From: Candidatus Kapaibacterium sp.
GTDB lineage: Bacteria; Bacteroidota; Ignavibacteria; Kapaibacteriales; UBA4661
DNA length: 63,702 bases
Assembly (NCBI GenBank): GCA_025455065.1
Contig: JALONG010000022.1
Location: 1-63,702 of the forward strand
Reading direction: 5' to 3'
A program made the translations under genes and the position numbers. Below the pieces are notes generated by a model. The model ran no database searches, was not told the origin of the DNA, and saw only the letters and a program-made list of their open reading frames with translations. This document shows positions 17,169 to 25,681 of the stretch, piece after piece; the first letter of the stretch is position 1; the number at the start of each line of letters is the position of its first letter.

Positions 17169-18376
17169 TGTTCGATAATTTCTTTCCGAAAATCGGCAAA
17201 AAGGCGAATCATGTATTCCGGTGCAAGTTCTTTCAACGCTTTGGACTGAATGTCCTCGCGGCGTGGTGAATACCTGCGTGTGGGAATGGTGGCAAATTTT
17301 TCGCGCCATTCTGCGGACAGTTTATCCATTGCCAAAACCGTGCCGTCGCCCCAAATTTCGGGATTGAACTTACGCAACTGTGCTTCCGGCGAAATGAGGA
17401 AATTCACTACCACCATTGCTGCGTCTTTGTGCGCAGAGTTTGCCGGAATACCCATGTAGTGCGAGTTTTGAATCGTGCCGCCGTCCAAAACAAACGCCCG
17501 TGCGCTTTTGGGGAACAAGCCCTGAAGCACCTTATTATCTACTTCACCGTCGTTGTTGCTCATGGTAAAATCAAGTTCGCCCGCCACAAAAAGCTGGTGC
17601 ATCTCCGCAACACCGCTTGGGAAGACGCGCCCTTGCTTCCACAGGTGCGGTTTGAGTTCGCGGAGATAGTGCCAAAGTTCGCGGGAGTGCTTTTCGTAGA
17701 GTTCGGGCTTGAAAGCGCCTTGCAATGCCGCTTCACCGCCTGCGATGTCAATGAGCAGTGCTTTCAAAAACGTCATTCCGGTAAAAAAATTATCGAAAGT
17801 GAAACGTCCGGGATGAGCCTTGACGTACTCTTTGAGCGCGGTGCGGGTACGGGGCGGATTGGGCGTGCGCAAGGTGTCGTAGATAATTGCCATTTGCACA
17901 TTGCCCCATGGACACTCGTAGCCATCGGTTGTTTGCTGAAAATCTTGCCCAATAAAGGGATTCTTAAAATCAATTAAGGCAGCATTGGGCAAACGCTCTA
18001 CAAACCGCTCCAACACACTCATTTGACGCAGTTGGTAGAAGGTTTCACCGTTAATCCACATCGCATCAATGCTGCTTTCCGTTTTTCCTGCTTCGCGCTC
18101 CGAAGCCATGAGTGAAACCAGCTGCGGACCTTGCCCGCTTAGGAGTTCCAGCGTGATACCGTAGCGTTTTTGCACCTCCGGCACGACGTAGGTTTTCATG
18201 TAGGCATTGATGTACGGGTCGCCTTGCCACATCATAAGGCGCACCGTTGCGCCCTTTGCGGATTGTTCAATTGCTTGCCACGATTGCTTTGCTGCCTCTG
18301 GCTCACGGGTAGGTTTTGTGCAGGAAGCGAGGAATAATGCGGCTATGAAGAGAAAATAACGTATCTGAATATTCAT
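17165..18376 (-). CDS. YnjB-like ABC transporter substrate-binding lipoprotein
   Basis: 403 residues from ATG 18376. A lipoprotein signal peptide ends in the lipobox L-A-S-C. The mature protein is an extracellular solute-binding protein with M-M-W-Q-G-D-P-Y-I-N near the N-terminus and T-M-S-N-N-D and F-V-L-D-G-G-T-I-Q-N-S-H further on. These features recall E. coli YnjB, whose substrate has not been established to my knowledge. It would deliver ligand in the periplasm to the permease pair encoded downstream, and it heads the operon 17165, 16314, 15881, 14949, 14192, 13227. Confidence 0.82.
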   Translation of the reverse strand: MNIQIRYFLFIAALFLASCTKPTREPEAAKQSWQAIEQSAKGATVRLMMWQGDPYINAYMKTYVVPEVQKRYGITLELLSGQGPQLVSLMASEREAGKTESSIDAMWINGETFYQLRQMSVLERFVERLPNAALIDFKNPFIGQDFQQTTDGYECPWGNVQMAIIYDTLRTPNPPRTRTALKEYVKAHPGRFTFDNFFTGMTFLKALLIDIAGGEAALQGAFKPELYEKHSRELWHYLRELKPHLWKQGRVFPSGVAEMHQLFVAGELDFTMSNNDGEVDNKVLQGLFPKSARAFVLDGGTIQNSHYMGIPANSAHKDAAMVVVNFLISPEAQLRKFNPEIWGDGTVLAMDKLSAEWREKFATIPTRRYSPRREDIQSKALKELAPEYMIRLFADFRKEIIEQ

Positions 18377-18405
18377 ATTTTCGGGAAAAATAGAGATTGT
18401 ATCAG

Positions 18406-18437
18406 CCCGTGCGAAGGTTTCTTCACCGTCGTACGGG
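18406..18437 (-). repeat. 32-nt palindrome, copy A
   Basis: Read on the minus strand: arm CCCGTACGACGGT, loop GAAGAA, arm ACCTTCGCACGGG, so 13+6+13. It forms an inverted pair with copy B at 18477, and the 39-base spacer holds a direct repeat of ACGGGTTTTCTT. The pair fills the gap between the binding-protein gene and the TonB receptor gene. Confidence 0.8.
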
Positions 18438-18476
18438 TTTTCTTTACAGGCGCACGGGTTTTCTTCAGGCACAGAA

Positions 18477-18508
18477 CCCGCCCGACGGTGAAGAAACCGC
18501 CGGACGGG
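18477..18508 (+). repeat. 32-nt palindrome, copy B
   Basis: Arm CCCGCCCGACGGT, loop GAAGAA, arm ACCGCCGGACGGG. It has the same length, the same loop and the same CCCG / ACGGG ends as copies A, C and D. Confidence 0.85.
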
Positions 18509-18537
18509 AAAGTATTGTGCGTCAAGATTTTAAGCTA

Positions 18538-21510
18538 CTAAAACACATACCGCACACCAAATTGAAACTGGCGCGGCGGGCTGAAACTTTTCGCTTGAAA
18601 CGCCGTGCCGCCCACTTGAATTTGATTACTCTGTGTGGCATTGTTCGAGAAACCGCTTACATTCGCGGTATTAAGAACGTTAAACACATCGGCACGAATT
18701 TCCACACGCCCTGTACCGCCGAGCGCAAGATTGTACTGCAAGCCCAAATCTATGACCGATGACCACGCCAAACGCCCGCTATTACGCGATTCTCCGGGTG
18801 CGCGGTCGCTATTGCCCACATAGGCATCGCCAAATGCTTGTCCGTCGCCATTGAGGTCGGTTGTACCGTAGCGGCGAGCATCGGGAATGAAATTTATCGG
18901 CTGACCGCTCTGTGCTAAAATAGCAAGATTGACGGCAAATGCTTCACCAAAAAAGTACGTTCCGAAAGCATTGATAAGGTGGGTGCGGTCGTTGATGGAC
19001 GGTCCCCACTCAGCATCGAAGCGGTTTGCGTCTTGTGCGCGGAAATTGATGTCGTCGGTATTATTCTCGCTGCGGGAAAGCGTGTAGGAGACGCGGAATG
19101 AATACGCATCGTCGCCTTTGTCCTTCAGTAAATTCAACGAAGCCGCATAAAACCTGCCTTGCCCGGCTGTCTCGGTAACGGTGATACCGCGCACTGCTCC
19201 GCCCGCCACAGGCTGTACGGGACGTGTAGCATCCGCCTGTGCTTGCGTGCGAACGACCACATTGTTTGGGTCAATCGGATACGCCGCCGGCGCGTTCAAA
19301 TCCCGCGTAAAATAAAGGTTGTCGGTGCGAGTGTGGATGAAGTCCGTAAAAAAGAGCCATTTGTCGCTGAGTTGGTATTGATAGCCCAGCGTGTACTGCT
19401 GCGTCATGGGATTTTGATAGCCGTTCGGATTCAAAATACGGCGCTCGCCAAACGACAAACCGCCGCGTTGTTCTTGCAAAGCCGCGCCGTTAGGTGCTTG
19501 CAAAAAGCGAATGGGTGTGCGAGAACCATCCAAAAATGCAACTGCATTGCCCTCAAAGGTCATGCGCGAAATATCGGCATTCGCAGGCAGAATTCCTTTG
19601 TCTTTGAGTTGCTGAAGTTGCCGTTTGAAGCCGTCTGACGTGGTGCTTTGCTGAAGCGCGTCGCTGTAAATCGCATAGACAATTTTGTCGTAAAAAATTC
19701 CCGCGCCGCCGCGAATGACGCTCCGCTCATTCAGTTTGTAATTGAAGCTGAAGCGTGGTGCAATATTGTTCAGGTCGCCCTGTGTTGCTGCGCCTTGCGA
19801 GAGATTGTCACAATCATAGCGCAAACCCAGCGTGATGTTCAAATCACTCGACACCGACCATAAATCTTCGGCATACACCGAAAAAATTGTTTGATTCGCG
19901 CCGTAGCTTCTGGGCTGAAGTTCGACGTTGTAATCAATCACACGCACATCGGCGGGCAGGTCGGTCGGCAAGAGCGCGGTGCCTCTGCCGCTTGCAATCA
20001 AGGCTCGTTGTTGTGCGCCTGTCAGACGAACCTGATAATTGCCGTTCACGTTACCACCACCAAATAAACCATGGTCGGTCGAAACGATTTCGCCGCCAAA
20101 TTTTAATCGGTGATTATCGGCTTGAATACTCACTTTCGGCTGAATGTGGAGCGTTGCCTGCTGCGAATCGAACACATAACCCGGATGCCCAAGCACCGCA
20201 ACGACTTGATTGGTGGAATCATAGACCACAACCTGTGGGCTGTTCAGATTATTCGCTCTGCCGTAATTCCAGCGAAAAGTGCTGTATTGGGCGTTCAGTT
20301 CCGCGCTCAAATTGCCGCTTGCGTAAACGTTGGTGAGCGCGATGTTCAGCGAATTGCGGTCTTGCGAATTACCCGCCGACGGGAAGGTAACGCCGCCATC
20401 CAAGCCGCCGCCGGCGCGTTGGACGTTCACCTGCCCCACATTCACGCGCAGTGCGGACTTGAAAGCATCGCTCCAGAGATAATCCAGTTTTCCCGAAATG
20501 TACAAAAACGTATTCGTCGCCGGAACTGTCCCGGAAACGCCTAATTGCGGCACGTTCAGAGCATTTGATTTGAGGTCGTGAATATACTCGGCATTGACGT
20601 AAAAAAACGCTTTATCACGCACGAGTGCGCCTCCCAAGCCAAATCCCGCTTGGTGCCGCATAAAACCGTCGCGCACGAGATTTCCCGTCAAATCGCGCTG
20701 CAAATAATCGGCGCTATCGCCTAAGAACCGCCCCGGACGGTACATATAGAACGCCTCGCCCGTAAGGTCGTTGCTGCCGGAGCGCGTGGTCATATTCACA
20801 ATACCGTTCCCGCTTCTGCCAAATTCGGTGGAATAATTGTTCGTCAGCACGGTAATATCTTGCGTGAAACCCGCAGGAATCGCAAAACGCTGCCCACCCA
20901 AAAACTGCTCGTTGTTGTCCAAGCCGTCAATCATGTAGTTCGTGTAGAGCGAATTTACGCCGTTGATGCTCACATTCGGATTTTCGGGATAAAAACCCGT
21001 TGCTGGAGCGACGTTGGGAAAACGGAACAGAACCCTCGTCATATCTCGCGCTTCGATGGGAATTTGCTCAAGCTCACGGCGTGAAAGCGTTGAGGAAACT
21101 TCCGCATTGACGGTATTAATTTGCGCCACGCTGCGGCTGGATTCCACCGAAACCGCATCCAGACTTGCTTCTTTGGTCGGTGTGAGAACAAGGTTCACAC
21201 TTCGCTCAAAACTCGTTCTGAGGACAATGTTGGTGATTTTTGCTGCACGGAAATTATCCGTCGCCTCAGCCGAGACAGTGTATTTTCCTGCAGTGGAAAG
21301 CCCCGTAAAGCGCACCTTTCCTTGTGCGTTGGATTGCAGTTGTGCTTTGAAGCCGATGTCGGTATTGGAGAGCATTACAGGCGTGTTCACCACAGGGCTT
21401 TTATCGGTGCCGTTCAGCACGGTGATTTCGAGTGAGACTTGTGCCATTGCTGTTCCAAATGTCAGAAACACGAGGAATAACAAGGCATGAAGAGTATTTT
21501 TCCAATTCAT
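18538..21510 (-). CDS. TonB-dependent receptor with carboxypeptidase-like N-terminal domain
   Basis: 990 residues: signal peptide at 1-23, then a carboxypeptidase-regulatory-like beta-sandwich (about 25-115), a plug domain with V-S-I-N-G-V-N-S-L-Y and M-I-D-G-L-D-N, and a long beta-barrel rich in alternating aromatic residues that ends in R-Q-F-Q-F-G-V-R-Y-V-F. Such outer-membrane proteins import large or scarce substrates using TonB energy; some in this group have unknown ligands. No SusD-like partner is next to it, so a glycan role is not supported. The gene stands alone between palindrome repeats on both sides. Confidence 0.88.
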   Translation of the reverse strand: MNWKNTLHALLFLVFLTFGTAMAQVSLEITVLNGTDKSPVVNTPVMLSNTDIGFKAQLQSNAQGKVRFTGLSTAGKYTVSAEATDNFRAAKITNIVLRTSFERSVNLVLTPTKEASLDAVSVESSRSVAQINTVNAEVSSTLSRRELEQIPIEARDMTRVLFRFPNVAPATGFYPENPNVSINGVNSLYTNYMIDGLDNNEQFLGGQRFAIPAGFTQDITVLTNNYSTEFGRSGNGIVNMTTRSGSNDLTGEAFYMYRPGRFLGDSADYLQRDLTGNLVRDGFMRHQAGFGLGGALVRDKAFFYVNAEYIHDLKSNALNVPQLGVSGTVPATNTFLYISGKLDYLWSDAFKSALRVNVGQVNVQRAGGGLDGGVTFPSAGNSQDRNSLNIALTNVYASGNLSAELNAQYSTFRWNYGRANNLNSPQVVVYDSTNQVVAVLGHPGYVFDSQQATLHIQPKVSIQADNHRLKFGGEIVSTDHGLFGGGNVNGNYQVRLTGAQQRALIASGRGTALLPTDLPADVRVIDYNVELQPRSYGANQTIFSVYAEDLWSVSSDLNITLGLRYDCDNLSQGAATQGDLNNIAPRFSFNYKLNERSVIRGGAGIFYDKIVYAIYSDALQQSTTSDGFKRQLQQLKDKGILPANADISRMTFEGNAVAFLDGSRTPIRFLQAPNGAALQEQRGGLSFGERRILNPNGYQNPMTQQYTLGYQYQLSDKWLFFTDFIHTRTDNLYFTRDLNAPAAYPIDPNNVVVRTQAQADATRPVQPVAGGAVRGITVTETAGQGRFYAASLNLLKDKGDDAYSFRVSYTLSRSENNTDDINFRAQDANRFDAEWGPSINDRTHLINAFGTYFFGEAFAVNLAILAQSGQPINFIPDARRYGTTDLNGDGQAFGDAYVGNSDRAPGESRNSGRLAWSSVIDLGLQYNLALGGTGRVEIRADVFNVLNTANVSGFSNNATQSNQIQVGGTAFQAKSFSPPRQFQFGVRYVF

Positions 21511-21561
21511 ACAAGAAGAGTAAATGCGTGAAAAATTTGTAAAATAACAAAAAGCACGTGC

Positions 21562-21582
21562 AGCCCGATGTCAAAACGGGCT
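21562..21582. terminator. Weak hairpin downstream of the DUF2064 gene
   Basis: The 6-bp stem AGCCCG / CGGGCT, read on the minus strand, is followed ten bases later by a short T run. It may end the transcript of the gene at 21611-22429, or it may only be a degenerate palindromic repeat. Confidence 0.35.
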
Positions 21583-21610
21583 ATGACGAAGAAACCGTAG
21601 AGGCAAGTAT

Positions 21611-22429
21611 TTACGCTATTGGTGGGGCTTTTTGCATCTGAATACGGAGCCGTTTCAGGCGTGGGACAGCCGGAAAGGATTGTGCCGTAAAGCTAAGTTT
21701 TGTGCGGCGTGTGGCGAGAATTGCCGTAATGCGGCGTTGTAACGCGGCAAGCGAGGAATCATGCGCCTTAGCAAGCCATTGCGCAAGGTCGGCAAGTGTG
21801 TCTATATCGTCAAACGGCGGCAGGAAGTGAGCAGTAAAACGATGTTCACGGACATTGCGCTGAACGTCTGCAAAAACATTGGCACTTTGCCAGCGAATAT
21901 CTTCTAAAAGCTGAGGAATAATGCGGCTTTGAGCACCAATCACATAAACACCGCCGTCGGTGGATTCCCCAAGCACTACCGACTTTTCCCCCGAAGAAAG
22001 TGCCACAAATGCTGATGTAATCTCGTGTGCAGACAATTCGGGTGTGTCTGCGCCAATGACGACGATATGCTCGTAGCCAAGATTTGATACGCTTTTGAGG
22101 GTATGGTGTAGTCGTTCCTCAAAAGATTCGCCTTGCTGTTGTACAAAAACGGTGGTAAAATCAAGCAGGAGAGAATTGTTGCTCAAAAGAATTGAGGCAA
22201 TATTTTCCGGTGCATCGCTTGAGATAATGACATCAAAAACTGTATCGGTAAGGGCAGAATAAATCTGTTCAATCGTAGATTCCAACAGTGCGGAATGAAT
22301 ATTTTCATTCTGCGCTTTGTCTGCACGCGAAACAAAAAACCGCTTTGAAGCAACTTCTTTTTTGGGCGAATGGGCGAACAGCACCAGCGCTTGCTTGAGA
22401 ATCGTCGGCACCGACGGAGAATGTGTCAT
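21611..22429 (-). CDS. DUF2064 (TIGR04282-type) glycosyltransferase-like protein
   Basis: 272 residues. The central motif V-V-I-G-A-D-T-P-E-L-S, followed by V-L-G-E-S-T-D-G-G-V-Y-V-I-G, is typical of DUF2064, a GT-A-like fold. It is annotated in some genomes as an arsenosugar-biosynthesis glycosyltransferase, but no arsenic genes are near. The last 70 residues are Arg-rich and atypical for the family core (FTAQSFPAVPRLKRLRIQ). The nucleotide-sugar substrate is unknown. It is transcribed away from nuoG, with which it shares a 483-base intergenic region. Confidence 0.75.
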   Translation of the reverse strand: MTHSPSVPTILKQALVLFAHSPKKEVASKRFFVSRADKAQNENIHSALLESTIEQIYSALTDTVFDVIISSDAPENIASILLSNNSLLLDFTTVFVQQQGESFEERLHHTLKSVSNLGYEHIVVIGADTPELSAHEITSAFVALSSGEKSVVLGESTDGGVYVIGAQSRIIPQLLEDIRWQSANVFADVQRNVREHRFTAHFLPPFDDIDTLADLAQWLAKAHDSSLAALQRRITAILATRRTKLSFTAQSFPAVPRLKRLRIQMQKAPPIA

Positions 22430-22912
22430 AACAAAAAAACTGATGGAACAAAGTTCAGATTCAACCTCAATCCTCTTGAAGATAGTGACAAATATAGGTC
22501 TGATATGCAGGCTATTTTTTTGCAGAAATTTTTTGCAGAAATTTTTTGCAGACCATATTTCGACTGTACGAAGAGGAACTGTTTTCGGATTGCTTTTGAC
22601 AGTTCATCGCTGAATGAGCGTTTTATTTACACGGAGAGGGCAGAGACAAGAAATACTGACCGACAATGACCCTTTTCTCAACTTATCCCACAAAAAGAAA
22701 AAAAACAGGCAAAATGTAGTCTCTGCGGCAATTATTGGAACTTTTTTTGTGTATTTCGGCTTAATCTTGCTATCTTACGCATTGAAATTTGCAACCGACT
22801 TCGTTATGCGGCTATCGTATTTGCGCCGCTTTCCTGCAAATTTCACCAAACTTCGCACAAAATCTTGCATCAAAATTCCTTCTAATTTCACCTTGCACAA
22901 CGACGTATCACT
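22430..22912. promoter_or_regulatory. 483-base divergent intergenic region upstream of nuoG
   Basis: No convincing gene. It holds a 13-bp AT-rich repeat (unit GCAGAAATTTTTT) at 22515-22550. A weak match to a Bacteroidota-type promoter, TTTG and TATCTTAC separated by 21 bases, lies near 22750-22780, about 135 bases before nuoG. The divergent layout suggests promoters for both neighbours, but neither is certain. Confidence 0.4.
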
Positions 22913-24697
22913 ATGCCAACATTTACCATAGACGACCGCACGCTCGAAGCAAAACCCGGACAAACTATTATCCAAGCCGCATCAGAAAACGGCATTGATG
23001 TGCCGCATTTTTGCTGGCATCCGTCGCTGTCGGTGGCGGGAAACTGCCGTATGTGCCTTGTGGATGTGGGAACGCCAAAAATGAATCCCGACCGCACCCC
23101 GGCGCTGGATGACAATGGCAACCCAATTATTATGTTCATGCCGAAACTCCAGATTGCGTGCGCTACGCAGGTGAGCGAAGGCATGGTTGTGCGGCTCAAT
23201 CACCCCAAAGTGAAGCCCGCACAGGAAGCCGTTATGGAGTTCCTGCTTATCAATCACCCGCTTGATTGCCCGATTTGCGACGAAGCGGGGCAGTGCAAAC
23301 TCCAAGAATACGGCTACAAACACTCCAAAGGCGAAAGCCGTTTTACCGAAACGAAAAATCACAAAGACAAGCGTGTACCGCTCGGACCGAACGTCCTTTT
23401 TGATGCGGAGCGCTGTATTTCTTGCTCGCGTTGTATTCGGTATGCGAAAGAAGAAGCAAATCAGCCTGTGCTGACGTTTGTGGACAGAGGCGACCACGTT
23501 ACGATTGAAACCTTCCCAGGAACGCAGTTCGACAGCCCCTATTCAATGAATGTTATCGAAATCTGCCCGGTCGGTGCGCTCACAAGCCAAGATTTCCGCT
23601 TCAAAGCACGGGTTTGGGATATGTCGTTCAATGAAAGTGTTTGTACAGGCTGTGCGCGTGGTTGCAACACACAAGCAGGAGTGCGCAACAACGAGGTGCT
23701 GCGCCTTGAGCCGAATACGAACATGGACGTGAATCAGTATTGGATGTGCGACCATGGACGGCTTTCGCAGTTCAAATTTGTGAATGAAAACCGTGTTAAA
23801 AAACCGCTCATCCGCGACAATGGCGTACTTGTGGAAGCAGAATGGGACGCAGCCACCGCAAAAACCGTAGAATTACTGAAGTCTGTGAAGGCAGGTGAGA
23901 TTATGGTTGTAGGTTCGGCAAAAGCGACAAATGAGGACAATTACGCACTTGTGCGCTTTGCGAAGGAAGTTTTGAACACGACCAACGTAGATTTCTTCCG
24001 TCACGAAAATCCGTCTTTCGGCGATGAAAAATTGCGCCGTTCCGATATGACACCCAACAGCGCAGGTGCGCTTGAAGTGGGCGTAAAACCTGCTTCTGGC
24101 GGTGTTTCTGCCAAAGATTTGGCAGCGAAAATTTCCTCCGGTGCAATTAAAGCGCTCTACGTGATGGAAGACGATATTGCGGCAATTTCCTCAGAACTCG
24201 CTTCCGCGCTGAATAAACTCACGGTCCTGATTGTTCACGCAAGCAATCACACCGAAACAGCGAAAAAAGCGCACGTCGTCTTTGCCGCAGCCACCTACGC
24301 GGAGTTGGAAGGCACTTACACTAATTTCCAAAACCGCGTTCAACACGTGGAGCCGTTTATCGTCACGCCTGAAAATGAGCGTAGAATGGGCATGAAACTG
24401 AGCCGTTTGGACAAATTCGGCGCTCACAATGACCGTTGGACGCAAGGCGAACGCCGCAACTGCCGCCAAAGCTGGCGCGTTATCACAGGCTTGGCAAAAG
24501 CAATGGGCGCTGAAGCAGACGCATGGCGCTACCGCTCCAGCGAAGACGTATTCGAGGCGCTTGCCGATAACGTACCGTTCTTTAGCGGAATGAGTTACGG
24601 GCTTTTGGACGAGCGAAAAGGCGTGGTTTCAGGCGAAGCAGAGAAAGAATTTGCAGAAGTGTTTGAATATGAATCGCACACGTTGAAGCCGAATTGA
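22913..24697 (+). CDS. nuoG: NADH-quinone oxidoreductase subunit G
   Basis: 594 residues, at the short end for NuoG. This is the iron-sulfur subunit of complex I's peripheral arm. All N-terminal clusters are present: 2Fe-2S (Cys34, 45, 48, 83), N5 (His115, Cys119, 122, 128), N4 (Cys168, 171, 174, 218) and an N7-type set (Cys244, 247, 251, 279). The C-terminal molybdopterin-oxidoreductase-like domain is truncated compared with E. coli. The N7 set is found only in some bacteria. nuoH follows 985 bases downstream, after a broken small gene and a DUF2628 gene; no other nuo genes are in the window. Confidence 0.95.
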   Translation: MPTFTIDDRTLEAKPGQTIIQAASENGIDVPHFCWHPSLSVAGNCRMCLVDVGTPKMNPDRTPALDDNGNPIIMFMPKLQIACATQVSEGMVVRLNHPKVKPAQEAVMEFLLINHPLDCPICDEAGQCKLQEYGYKHSKGESRFTETKNHKDKRVPLGPNVLFDAERCISCSRCIRYAKEEANQPVLTFVDRGDHVTIETFPGTQFDSPYSMNVIEICPVGALTSQDFRFKARVWDMSFNESVCTGCARGCNTQAGVRNNEVLRLEPNTNMDVNQYWMCDHGRLSQFKFVNENRVKKPLIRDNGVLVEAEWDAATAKTVELLKSVKAGEIMVVGSAKATNEDNYALVRFAKEVLNTTNVDFFRHENPSFGDEKLRRSDMTPNSAGALEVGVKPASGGVSAKDLAAKISSGAIKALYVMEDDIAAISSELASALNKLTVLIVHASNHTETAKKAHVVFAAATYAELEGTYTNFQNRVQHVEPFIVTPENERRMGMKLSRLDKFGAHNDRWTQGERRNCRQSWRVITGLAKAMGAEADAWRYRSSEDVFEALADNVPFFSGMSYGLLDERKGVVSGEAEKEFAEVFEYESHTLKPN

Positions 24698-24698
24698 T

Positions 24699-24944
24699 AT
24701 GAGCAATTCTCAGCGACATATTGACGCACTTTTTGCAGTAGAAGTAATTGAAAATCATCGCGCACTCAAGCGTGAATGTGCGGAGATATTGTTTACTCAA
24801 CATCAGCAATGAAGCGCCCTTCAGCGTATTGTACAAAACCAGCTACAACTGAGTACAAAAGATGATTCCATTCTTGCTGAACTGCGCAGCTTGAACATTT
24901 TTGTTGATGAAGTTCTCCAAGAAATGAACAAAGGAATAGATTGA
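24699..24944 (+). pseudogene. Small Gln-rich helical protein with in-frame TGA
   Basis: A reading frame starts at ATG 24699, two bases after nuoG. It runs 37 codons to TGA 24810-24812, then continues in the same frame for 43 codons (S-A-L-Q-R-I-V-Q-N-Q-L ... L-Q-E-M-N-K-G-I-D) to TGA at 24942. Both halves look like one amphipathic helical protein of about 81 residues. The TGA is in a C-A-A-T-G-A context and may be a CGA-to-TGA change. I do not recognise the family. It may be a sequencing error, a true nonsense mutation, or two small proteins. Confidence 0.5.
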
Positions 24945-24993
24945 TTACCGAAAACTCAGAATTCACGTGATTTTTAACAGAATTCAAGAAATT

Positions 24994-25518
24994 ATGACCT
25001 CGCTCAACCGCGAAGAAAACTTCGCCACTTTTATCGCAGAGAAAACCGATTACTACCTCGCCAAATGGGATATTTTCGATAATTCTAATGAGAAAGTATC
25101 GTGGAATTGGGCAGCTTTTTTCTTTTCCGCGTATTGGATGATGTACCGCAAAATGTATGCACCTGCCATTACCGTCTTTGTCGGTATTCGCATTGCAAAA
25201 TACATGGTTGCGTTGGGTGGCGGCGAGTTTTACCGCTTGGTAGCGGTTGTCGGCTTGCTTGCCACCGGAGCGCTTGGAAACTGGATTTATTACGTCTATG
25301 CTTCACGGAAAATCGCCGATATTGCTGACACTGCCGGAACTGATGACCCAAGCGTTATCGGGCGCACAGTGCGGGAAGTGGGCGGCACATCGTGGGTCTG
25401 GGTGATTATGCTTATGATTATCGGTAGCTTCGTGGATAAAATCTTGAAGTATGCCCTCTTGAAACGCGAAATTTCGATTGAAAACTTTGATGCCGACACG
25501 TTCTGGGATATACTTTGA
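24994..25518 (+). CDS. DUF2628 membrane protein
   Basis: 174 residues from ATG 24994; a GTG at 24967 is possible. A soluble N-terminal part leads into the DUF2628 signature N-W-A-A-F-F-F-S-A-Y-W-M-M-Y-R-K-M-Y, then three or four membrane helices (G-I-R-I-A-K-Y, A-V-V-G-L-L-A-T-G-A-L-G-N and W-V-W-V-I-M-L-M-I-I-G). The family has no established function; it is common near membrane-complex genes. It lies between nuoG and nuoH on the same strand and may be carried on their transcript. Confidence 0.75.
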   Translation: MTSLNREENFATFIAEKTDYYLAKWDIFDNSNEKVSWNWAAFFFSAYWMMYRKMYAPAITVFVGIRIAKYMVALGGGEFYRLVAVVGLLATGALGNWIYYVYASRKIADIADTAGTDDPSVIGRTVREVGGTSWVWVIMLMIIGSFVDKILKYALLKREISIENFDADTFWDIL

Positions 25519-25530
25519 GAATCCTCAATT

Positions 25531-25638
25531 TTGTCCACAAATCACACGAATCTGCACGAATACAGAAATATCAATTCTGAAATATCCATGAAAAATATCA
25601 CGAGTGATTCGTGTCAATTCGTGAAATTCGTGGACAAC
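25531..25638. repeat. Inverted repeat with TTGTCCAC / GTGGACAA ends
   Basis: The left part 25531-25561 (TTGTCCACAAATCACACGAA...) pairs with 25608-25638 (...AATTCGTGGACAA). Each arm contains repeats of CACGAA or TTCGTG. The centre has GAAATATC twice. It fills most of the 163-base gap before nuoH; a long cruciform or RNA hairpin is possible. Confidence 0.7.
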
Positions 25639-25681
25639 AAACGAAAATACTATTCAAAACCCCACTTTTCGATAAAACGCT

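Noticed and set aside
18406-18508. Rho-independent terminator for the TonB receptor gene
   Set aside because: The hairpins lack a T tract and recur as a 32-nt family elsewhere, so they are better called dispersed palindromes, though they may also stop transcription.
22614-22931. Possible 105-residue membrane protein upstream of nuoG
   Set aside because: Overlaps the nuoG start in another frame, has one hydrophobic stretch and Lys runs, and no recognisable family; treated as leader.
24810-24812. TGA as selenocysteine codon
   Set aside because: No redox context around the position (Gln/Ser/Ala helix) and no obvious SECIS-like stem just after it; mutation or error is simpler.
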